Assembly (NCBI GenBank): GCA_950022655.1 | Contig: OX465579.1 | Span: 43,751,950-43,815,949, forward strand | Reading direction: 5' to 3' | Source of the DNA: Alentia gelatinosa | Taxonomy: Eukaryota > Annelida > Polychaeta > Phyllodocida > Polynoidae | DNA length: 64,000 nt | Part shown: in pieces, positions 48,501 to 60,500 of the stretch | Layout of the letters: every line of letters starts with the position of its first letter | Numbering within the stretch: the stretch's first letter is position 1 | Notes under the pieces: generated by a model | Seen by the model: only the letters and a program-made list of their open reading frames with translations | What the model was told of the DNA's origin: nothing | The model's database searches: none | Program-made: the position numbers and the translations under genes

Positions 48501-51500
48501 CATCATGTTGGGAATCAAGATCGATGAATGTATAATGCAAGGATCTGCATATCCGCATGGTATATATCCGCATTGCTCCCTCACAGTGGGGAGTAGGTAA
48601 AACGACACCTGCCAAAATATATAAAATAGGGAGCGGGATATTGAGATGAACGAGGATATGAATAGCCGGACCCAACACAGAGGAATGTACCTCTTGCACC
48701 TCAGACCTCTCACCTGACCCATCAACCCCCCCATCCACACACCCACCCATCCATCCCCTGACATTGCCGCCCAATGGCTCCGTGCCCAGACCGTGGTGTG
48801 AGCTTATCAGGTGGGCCGGGACTGAAACACTGTACACTCATACTGTCTATCGGCAGATAAGTTAAGAAGATCCATACGGGAATTCTCCTGTATAGACCAC
48901 GGCTAGTTATCTGCACCTATCTCCATTCATCAGAATACCTATCGTATGTTGTTTTCTATGCTTTGTGTTGGTGTGTTATGAAACAGAGTACATGTACTAT
49001 TTCAGGGAACGTATTTAGTGTCTGCCCTACAATTTCATAACATTCCATATACTGCACAGTTAGCATTCAGGGATACACTGCACGTGAAGCTAGTTCTGTG
49101 TATGGATGATAATTCGATAAACATGTAATGTATTCTATCATCACCTCTTATCGCAACATATTTCTAAAAGCGCGAAGTTTCCTCTAGGTTACGCAAATTT
49201 GGTTGATAAGTGATTAATGAGTTTAGTCACTTAATTTCATAGAAAATGCGTATTCATTCTCAGAATCGTTATGATTAGATATGCACAGTAGCTTCGACTT
49301 TGAGGAGTCACTAGCTTAGATTCCGTTAATTAAGTGATTATAATCAGAAACAACAATATAAACAATATAAAGAAATTGCTAACATTCCATGCGGTAAGCG
49401 CTTCAGTAAAGGGAGGTTTGTGATATTTCAAGTATTTTTCCTTTATCGGGAAACATATTTTGCTTATTCTTGTTAAAGCTCCTTGGAACTTCCCCGTCCA
49501 CCACTGATAGATGACCTCCGCATACCTCATGGATCGGGCGCACCTATTCATTTTATCCTTAAATTCTACTCTGTCTAGAGAATGTTTTTTTTTATCCAGT
49601 GAAACATTTATCGGACTATTAGCAAATGGTTCATTTTTGCATAGGAAATTGTTCAATTTTCCCAGAGTGGGGTTTGTTCGGCAACACCCCCCCCCCCCTT
49701 TGATGACTAGTGGGCTGTTGGAGGAGATACAATGCCCCTTTTCCTGGTGTCCTTTTTCCCTATTGTGATGCAGCCAACACCATGACAGGTAACACCATAT
49801 TGCAAGTATGAACGATCACCAACCTTCCGTGGTAGGAAGTTGAGGGCTCGGCTTGAAAGTGAAGTTCAACGACTTGCAACACTACCTTAGAGCCATAAGT
49901 GACTGCGTCGTGAAGGTTATATTTCCCTTTTTTCTATTTTTTTCTCATTCATCTCATGTATCATATAATATGACCAGACCATATAACCAGAGCGGACCAG
50001 ACGGTATCACATCATGGCCATACGGAATTATAGCCAACTAGATTGCATCATACTATCACCAGATCGTATTGTACAGAACCAAATCGTATCATACATTACT
50101 ATATACCCATGCCGTGTATACTGTAAATACGCACCGTTTTGCCATATAACGTAAAAATACTGTACGGACCACTGGTCCGTACATTGAAATACGGACTACC
50201 TTCCCATGTACGTTGACTAAAGTATTAGTTTATAGGCCAAAATGAGTAAATGATTTTTCCTAATTTCGGGTATATATAGTAAATACATAACGACCTACCA
50301 TGCTTGTAAAGCTACAAAACTCGATGTCAATTTACGGTTTGTACGGAACTCGGCATAAATGCCTCGTTCCGTACGAGATCGTATCTCTGAGATGGTGTTA
50401 GAATAACACCCTTCAACCTGTTGTACATGCCCATACTTTGATTCATTGCATACTTTGCGTTGGTACATGTAGTTAATACTTCACCACTGACTGTATCTTA
50501 TTCACCTATCGCAAACTTTACACGGTGAAAATTGATAATGTATTTGTTCTACAGGTAATGCTTCTGTTCTTCTAATAATATGGGCTTTGTCACATAGTGA
50601 AGATTGGGGTTGGGATGATCTAAATGTATGCATGGGATCGGGGGGAACTACAAGAACAGCAAGTAGAATACCGGATGTCCGAAGGGCTGGTCAATGGAAG
50701 CAGCTCCTCAGTCCCCGAAATAGAAAGTAACGAGCTACCAAGAAGTACACATTCGCCTCTCATCCTCGCCTCACACTCTACCTTACTCCCACACTGTACT
50801 CATAGGCCGAACACTGCTTAACAACCATCGGCGGGATGCCAGTTTGATCCCAGAGGCTCCGACGGAACAACATGTTTGTGTCGACCAACGTCAGGAGCAA
50901 CTCCGAGTGAATAACGATCAGTAGGTCGACACCAGGGGGCGTGCAGTCAAAGCGGATGAGCTAGTGAAGACGCAAAAGTGTGAACAGCTCATTGGTTTGG
51001 CATAGAGCTGGAGCGCAAGCGTAAAGCAGGCTTGAACATTTCTAATTATCTACCAGCACTCAACTCGGAGGTCAAAGAGAAAATATGATTAGATTGATCT
51101 CACTATCACGCTAGATGTTTACCTAGCGATATGATCATTTGTTTATGGTCTTAAGGAAGGCAAAACGGCCAGGCATAAATATTTCCGGTTTCTCTGCGAG
51201 GCCACCGCGCTATCAGATAGGATGAGAGGCCGTTTAGCGTGACCGCCAGCATAGACGTCACGTCCATACGTCGCACTGACGTCATGCCCACGTCATCCGT
51301 AAAACCATACATGGTGGAGGTCACAAGTCTAACCCGTGGCTAAATAATACGTCGACTCAAGATAGACAAGTCGGCCTAACATGATCTCTCACCAATGTTT
51401 CATCATTTCCTGCATGTAGCATCTTACAAATAAACGTAAATCCTAGGCTATTGCATATATATGTTCAGTGTCTTTGATGAGATATTGTTTAGGGTGGGAG

Positions 51501-54500
51501 TTATTTACAACAAGTGTTACAACATGGCCATGCACTAGGGTATATGGCGCAAGGTTGATATACATGTACTTGTTATGAAAAACATTGTTATCTTGAAATT
51601 GATTGTAATCTTACATTCAGTTTCACCCCTAACTGGGGACGCATCAAGTTAAATTAGCAGGAGATTTGCTAAAATAACATCGTGTTTAGAATGCCTTATA
51701 TCACAGAGAGAATATCCAATTAATTGGGTCATTCCACAGCTATATCAATCTATGAGATAAGAGGATAGGGAATCATACACGGACCACATGTATCACAGTC
51801 CCACATACAAATGTATTCACCACGACGGTTACTAGAGATCTCGAATCGAAACTAACTCGAACCGTTTTGGAGAACTAAACCCGCGAAGTCGACTCGTTTT
51901 AGATAAGACAGTTTCATATAAAAGGAAAAGTCTGACAATTTAACTTTTGGACAAATAAACCAGCAGATTGGAAAGTAGGTGCTCTTCAGTATAGGGATAG
52001 CGTTAGGGTTACGGATAAGGATAGGGAAATGGGTAGAGTTATGGGTATGCGTGGGGTTACGGATAGGGTTAGTGGAAGGCCATTCTATTTATTTTCTTCC
52101 CCATAGAACAAAAAACACTTTCTACTAAGTATGGTATTAATATAGTTGTATTAAAAAGGTAATTGAGTTCGAAAGATTTACAACTGGTCGAGTTCGTCAT
52201 GGGTTGAGTTCGTTACAGGTCGAATGTTTTACGGGTCGCGTTCGTTTCGGCTCTAGTTTTCCAGTATTTTTCACAACAGCCTTACACAAGGTTGCAGCAA
52301 ACTAGCGATATCAAAATATCCTGACATGTCCCAGTCAAAAAGTAATTTTCCCTGACGAGAAAATCCTTATTAAGGGACCTTTTAACCATCCTTTCCACTC
52401 ATTTATTTGGTTATTTTACAATCTTCTTAACAGTTCCTGTAGCCGCGGTATAGTGTCAGATCATAGCATGTGGCATGTGCGTTTAAAACATCTTGTTTCC
52501 CCCCCGCAATTTACATAGATTTCGAGGGTGTCCGAGTTGGCAAGTTCTTCGTGTATTAATCTGGCAATTCCAGTTTTCCCTTACAAGAGAAAATTCGCCC
52601 TGACATTTAAAAAATTCGAATTTTTCTTGACAAATTCCGAAACTCTGACAATTCCCCGCCCTTGAAAAATGATACCTTTATAACTTTCCTAACAACTGGC
52701 TAACCATACTGCTCTTTATGTGTGTTTATTGTAAGCAGTTAGTTGAAAAACTTCAAAGATATATGGTACATTTTTTCAAAGTATTACCTTCTACAAACCC
52801 AGATATGCATGTATCATTGTATACTACATTTCATATTGATTATATTTCTTGGCCATTCCTGGCGAAACTGTCGTCCTATTGTTGATAACGGACAAAACAC
52901 ACAGACTACACACGTCATAATTGTACTTCCTGGATATCAATAGGAAGGTTGCCTTTAAAGATGAGATTAGCAATATCAGCAACTGGTTTATCTTGGCATT
53001 ATCCCAATGAAGTCCTAAATTACTGACAGATAGTTGCTAATTTAAACTGACATAATATTTGCATGTCAATAAAAGGTAATTAATATTGGACAAGGACTAT
53101 TAAAAAGGTTAACAAAATCAGCAATATATTCAGGTATCCATTGGAATCCAGTACCGTGCTTATGAATAATTATTCGAAGCGATTATTTGTAATTCTTAAG
53201 ATAATGCAATTAATTGAAAGAGATAGAGGGTAGATAAGTTAAGTAACATGGTATGGTACTTTAAAATGCAGTATTATCATCATAGTGCTTGTGTACAATA
53301 GACTCGGAGTCGCAAACTATAACTGAAATATACAATTCATCGTCTGATAATATGATATAAAGACAAATAAGAGAAAAACATAAAAGTACATGCTACGTGA
53401 CTATTAGTATGTCTCTGTGGACACGATTTGTTGTAATCATTGTCATTACCACAAACTAGTTAATTATGCTGTATTCCCATATTGCATGGGAGAACAATCC
53501 GTAAAATGGAACGCAATAAAGGCTTTAAGTGAAATTTTTAAAAACGCATGAAAATCCATGTCACGTCACATACAATCACCGGGCCGGGCTTGCGGGCGTG
53601 TGCGTTGGTGAAATGTCCATGATAGGCAACAGATTCGGAACAGTACGGAGGAATGGTGTACTGCATATAGGACACGTTTAGAAATATCCCCTTCTCTTTT
53701 ATATTGTATTCATCACTTCGAGTAAAGAACACATGACAACCTTCACTCAGGTGACAGGTCTGAGGTGTGGCAGCTGTGATAACAGCTCATAGCATGGGTG
53801 TCTGTGTAAGTTGGATACCTAATGGGTGGGCGGGGGAAAGATGTATTTGTGAAGTGAGATGCCTAAATATGACATATAACACACATATACATGCTAAAAA
53901 CGTTGCGACGAAGGTATCCCATCGGTGGAACTGGATTCTCTTGCGATTGGTTGCGATGATCCATTACACAAGGGTAATAAATACCGTGGATGGGCGTTCA
54001 TGGGCCGATAAAACGTGTGCAGCAATCTCATCAGTTGGGCTGGGGCTATACTCACGATGGAACACACCATGTAATACCCTGTATATTTCAAATCTCATCA
54101 ATGCCTAAGTACAACGGATTTTGTAAAATAAAAAGTGAAGCTGCCTAATCTCGTTGGCGATAAAGGTTGATAATTGGGGCCATTGTTTGGAGAGGAGAGT
54201 GATATAGAGAAGCGTAATACGGGAGATAATAAATGTGAAGTGAGACTACGGATGGATTTTCTATAGATATGGCACGCTCTTAAGTATCATCAGGCGGGAA
54301 GAGGAAACGTTGAGATGTCCTCAAGAAAGAGGGAAATGTCACATGGTAACCTTCTACTCTCAATGGATGTGTTTATTCAGTTTATTGGGGCCATCGGTAT
54401 CTTCTCTCAATAGATTTGTTTATCCAACTCATGTATCAGGTAAATACAGAATGATATGAATACGAGGAGGGCATAGGGAGCGAACAATGTCCGTAGAATA

Positions 54501-57500
54501 AAAATCTCTCCGTCACAGCAATCTCTAGGTTCCCTTGGATCCTGCCTATGCATATCAGCCACAACTCATTTGTCAATTTGGCCTGGAAAGGCATAAAAAA
54601 AACATGCCCCATAAAGTATAACATAAATAACTTCTGTGTAAAATATTCCGTATCTAAATAAATGAGAAAATATGTGAAATGGTGGTAAATTCGCTGATGG
54701 AGATAAAAACCTGATTTATTTGAGGAAACGCGGAAGATAAAATTGGCTTCTTCATCCACTTACTGCTAATCCACTGTTTCTCAGTGGGCGGGGTATGTGT
54801 GAGTGAGTAGGGATGCGGGGGGGGGGGGGGAGGGGGGGGGGGTCTTGTTGATCCCGAACCTCCAGGTAATGCCCACCGGCTGCTATCTAAGTGGCTGGAG
54901 ATCTGCAGTGAGAGTGGTCTAACCTTTTCGGTGACCACTGGCGGCTGATAAAACCCGATAGCGGATGATGACAAGGAAACACATTGATAGCTATGAGTCC
55001 AGGACAAACGTTCCTTCTTGGTAGGGGGTCCGAACTGGACCCCCAACTGAGAGTGAGAGGTATGGGTGTCACGTGACCCCCTTAATGACACATCCCCGCA
55101 TCACCCATTTATCATCAAGTATGCATTCTCTCATAAAACTTCTTCTGCGCACTGGACATTCAGATCATGTCACTTCCCGTCACGTTTTACCTTTGGCGGC
55201 ATACATTGTCATTTGGAACACTACCACTGTAATTTAAACGTATCGTAGTCATTAAGGCTGGCCTCCAAGTTAATTCCCTTTAATCAATATCCTCTTCTGC
55301 TCGAGATGAAGTTAACTAAGTGTACGCGCGGTGCTATTATCATACACTGGCTTCTCTGACCAATGATAAGAGTATCCAGCCACAAAGTCGGTGTGTATTA
55401 TTCAGCCTTGATAATGTAATAATGGTGAAATCTGAACAATCACATACCATCATGAAAAGATTTTCTAATGAACGGGACCATGATAACTAATACCTAAGTA
55501 AGTGAGTGATTGTCTTTTGCCATGTCTGCAACAGCGGCTATATTTCTGGTGTTTAAGATATATTGATAATATCAGAAGGGTTTTACGATACCACTGTCCC
55601 CGACCTCCAAAGGATTAGTTCTACCGCTGATGATATACAGGTGGACCCTACAATAGGAGCTGTTTTTGAGGAATGTTTCCTGTTGGAACTATTACTAAAC
55701 AAGGGGGAACCACGTATAAACCAAAGCAATCATTATATGTCACGGAGCAACGCCTCAAATTTAGTTGGCACTCAACGGTCCCCGGTTCAATCAACTTATC
55801 ATGTTGTTAACTACAGCTATGCAATCAGTTAAGCCTATAAGACATCGACTTTTGTTCCAGATTCATCCCGAGTTCGGGAACAGTCGGTGAAAGTACATAC
55901 ATCGAAATCTCAAGCCTATAAGACACCGACCCGATGGCTGTGCCCGATTTTACAGTTTACAATCTGCGTCTATAAGTTTGATGTACGCACTTCACCGACC
56001 CGATTTTATTGCTTTTCCCGACGGGTCGGTGAAGTGCATACATCGACCCGATTGATGCAGATTCTCATCGACCCGACGGATCCGTCGGGCAAAGGTAGAA
56101 TCGGGCACAGCCGTCGGGTCGGTGTCTTATAGGCTTTACACTTAGAGATAATTGATTCAAGTGAAAGTGCAATTATCAGTATTGCAATGCACAAGCATCA
56201 ATATCAGACAGAACAGAGATGATATAGCAAAAGCAGTCGATTGTTCAATACAGATCTGAGGCGGTTACACAAGTTCAGTTCATACTCAATATAGACATAA
56301 CCAAATGTAGGTTTTAACTAGACATCGTTTTATTGTGTACACATGAGTTGCATTTGTACAGCATACAGTCCAGGCATCATCATGATGTTCAGATTTTCAG
56401 GTATATCATAACTGAAGCTCAAAACCGCAGATGGCAAAAATAAGAACAAGACAATGTAAATTGAAAACATACGTACACAAACAACTTTTTTTTGTTTTTA
56501 CAATAATAAGTGGTTTGGTGTTGGTTGGCAGTCTGTGAGAATTACAAATTGTAATTCCTTGCAAGAGCAACAGGATAACGATGGCCTCTGAGTAAATTAT
56601 CATCAGAGTACAGGTATTATTCATTCTTTAGACAACACTTGAATAATGGTCTACTTTGAATGTGTTCACATTCTGCATCAAGTTTGTCCCACATCATTCC
56701 TTGATTTAAAGGGAATTTCCCTAAAAATGCACTCTTTGGTCTCTGCAACTTTGGTCTTACATCGTTACTGGCCACATAACGGTATTTTCACTGAGTCTTT
56801 GTAGATTAGATAGTTATGGTTATAATAACTAGAACTATAGGGAGGCTGTTCGACTAACAAACACGTAGCGACGCATGCTTTACCATCTAAAAACCTTATA
56901 TTATGAATAGCTAAACGGTTCACAGAAGGTATAATACACTTAACACCTTTGCACGGACCCAAGTGCAGTATTGTTTGGCTGAATCTAAGTAATGCAGATA
57001 TGGCGGTGCTGAATGGCAGAACAGACATTATGTGACATGACATCTTGAAATGGTGCCCAGTACCGCATGTACAGGGATTTAAGATCTTGAGTCACAAACA
57101 ATTTGTTGGAATATCTCCAATCAATCTATAATATTTTACGATGCAGTCGGGAAAAGTCGCAAAGTGTGCGATATCCTTAAAGTGTCTGGACTTAGCTGCC
57201 TATTGGTATGTTTAGTTAAAGTGTATATAGATATCAATGGGTACAAGATAGTCTTTCTAATTAGTTTAAACTGGGAGGTCAACCGTAAAGCCTATCGGTT
57301 TGTATCGTGAGAGCAGTGGGTCACGTTTGGTCAAAAATAAGGACACACGTGCATTCACCTACACCCGCACGTGCAACGTGTTTGTCAAGCTCATTATCAC
57401 CCGAGCCTCGGACCGAGGTAATATCACTTAGTCGCTTAGTTTAAATGTTTCACGGAGGCTCATCCCGAGTAACTTACGTTTCATTTAAGGGGTATACGTA

Positions 57501-60500
57501 ATGTCCTGCTCAACCTGCCCAGCATGCGATGTCTTTCCTGCATGTTCTCTGCCACAACTTTGCAAGTCCATGTTGGGGGTTATTTGAGAAAGCGAGATGC
57601 TTCCCAGGTATTGTTATATCAAGTCTCTCTCAATTGTTTAATCCTTGACGTCAAACAAGCACATAGACGAATAAAATGGTAGAGGAAAATCATGAATTCA
57701 ATCAATTATGATTAAACTAATCAACAGTATCTACTGTATTCATCATTTTATTTTTTATATTTTTTTTACTCAAAAAACTTTATTCATTCTGCCAGAGGCA
57801 GGTCTTCCATGAACATTATTGCACTTTTTACTTGGTGATATTTATACTTTACACCCACACAATCGTGCCTCAGGCACATAATCTCGTGCTGTCACATTAA
57901 CGCCATGAGATATCAACATAACTAATTCGGTTGTGTCCAACAATTTCGTTGGATCTTCCCCATTCTGGTCACTCGACTGATTCAGTTGATGAAGGGTGAA
58001 AACCTCTAAATAAAAATGTGCTACAATAAGGAGAATATGAGCGGGTGCTTGTACAGACAGTAGAAACCAGTAGGAACGTGACTGGGAAGGTGAAAGGTGG
58101 TGGTGATAAGGATCAAGACACGTGGACAACGCACGTGTGATATCCACCTTATGGATTATAGTAAGCTGTTAGTGGGAGGGGGTATACAGAAGTTTTACAA
58201 GGGGGAGGGGGTGTAGCCAGGTGTTATGACACTGTTATTGTATAAAAGCTTAACACATGACATGTAAATGGATTACAGTATTGAACGTGCTGAAAACATA
58301 TATTTCTTTGTACTAGGATATCATTCAAGAAGTCAATCACTATGTGTGGCACCCCAGAGATTTTGATACTTTCCATCCATGTTCTGAGGGTGTTCTGGAA
58401 TCTCTGGCACTTTATATCTCATATTAAAACTTTTGGCCACTGTGTGATCTTTGTACTTCCAGGTATGCCTTTCAAAAAGATGAAAATGTGATTTTGTACC
58501 CATACCGATCATAGAATGGAACAACCCTTGGGATTCCCCCCGTGAGTTGGTTGCCTGTTAGTCGCCTGGATAATAAAAGCATTGCCTGTCAGCAGACAGC
58601 AGGGGTGTGTGAGTAGAAAAAGCCGGGAGGCCTGCGTTTAAATAGCTTGCCCAACTCTGTAATTTCTGCACTTTTGTGGCCATCTCTCTCCTGAATCGCA
58701 CAGTGGGTCGTCCTTGTGATCCCAGCCCCCACTTAAGCGGGATCCACACGGGGAAACTCATGCAACTCCAGGAGGATCCGTCTGAAACTACAGTAGAAGC
58801 CCGCTTAACGGACACCCCGCGTAAGCGGACACCCCGTGTTAATGGACACCTCTACTCGGAACGGATCTCTCTATTAGATGTTTATTGGAACCCCGCGTAA
58901 GCGGGCACTTTGGCCCGGAACGGAGGGTGTCCGCATACGCGGGGTTCTACTTTATTTCCTTGTGATTATTTACCGGTACATAGTCTCCTCATCCAGGTCC
59001 CAATTCCCTGAGACAGATATGGAGAACTCATATGGGAAATCATCGCTGCCAATTAATCCTGACAAGGTACATTCACCACTTTCACATAAGAGTGGCGCGT
59101 CAATCGCTGTAATAACGGGTTGCGCTGGTCTTATATAACCGTGCACCACTCGCCCAAAACCAGCTTCACTGTGCTAATCGAAAACGAGGCGTGCGACCTA
59201 GTGTGGCTTCACAGTGCAGTGGGTCCTATGTGTAAAGGCTTAAATTCACAGACAGAGCCCATCGTTTTTCACAGTTTGCTTTTCTATCACACCTCCTGAG
59301 GCATAACACCTGAGTGGACAGTCTTGACACCTGGAGCAAGGTGTGAAAACACTGCATTCTGCCACATTATAGCAGGTGGAATATAAAATGATAGCTCGCA
59401 TACATGCTAAAGTTCTCTGCAAATATATTTTTAATTGGAAAATATTTTACTCAATGAAAAATGAGATTTCAGATGCTTCTTAATATTATATTTACACTCA
59501 TCTCCTTTCATTCATAATCACTGGGTTCTTTTTGTTTTAGTTTACATTTATCTTTGTTTCTACATATTTTCTATTATCTTAAATCTAATTTAGTTTGTGA
59601 TTTTATTGATAATGATATTAATAACAGCAGTGGTCTACCATATATGAATTATTGGAGAAGTGATTGTGGTTGTCACTTTAAGGGAAACCAGACTGCAAGG
59701 AAGAATTTCATAAAATAACAAAAAAACGATTTTCAAAAGCCGTATTGAGGCGGAGTTAAAAAGATAATTTGTGCCATGGTTATCTGCCAAAGTAATTGTG
59801 CAACAATGTATCACTCATCTCATCACTTTCTATTTTTTACTACACCCTCTGTACTTAATTTTTCTCTTCTAGATATCAATGTATAAATTGTACCGGCTTA
59901 CTGTAAAGTGATTTCATTTTTGGAAGTGCCTGAAAAACTTGACATTAGTTGAGAGGTATGGATAATAAAAAAAAATTAAAAAAAGGATAAATGACACCTA
60001 TCCAAATGTACCAACTTTCAACACTATGTTTTGACTATTTTGATGAGTAATAACCTCAGGAAATATCTACCACAGCCTGGCAACATAGGTATCATTTTAA
60101 TCGTCTTGAAGTATCTAAGAAGATGGGATGGTTATTTCTATAGGTCATCGCGATAGATTTTTCATAAAATCACTGTGAAGGTAGTAAGGTAACATGTTTT
60201 AATATCTTTTACTTGACGAATTCTAAAGCTCAAGCTATCAAGGGAAGGCTTAGCCAAGGTTTATGATATGTATATCAACAAATAGACCAGAGTCCTAGCT
60301 TTCTAACATTGATTTATCTATGGAGATCGGCCTGTTATTCACAAAGCAAGAGCAATTTCCATTTTCCGAGTTAGAAAATACTGGTGCGATGCGATTGTCG
60401 CAAGTCAATAAGATATCATAAACGGCCGGCGAGGGTCATAAAAACGGCGCCGCCCGTCGCATCGCACACAATCGCTCCTGTGGGGCCGGGCTTGCGCGCG

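Noticed and set aside
56765..57043. SOCS-box-like domain downstream of the ankyrin-like exon (an ASB gene)
   Set aside because: The residues do not hold the LCR or LPLP signatures, and the ankyrin-like frame stops before it.
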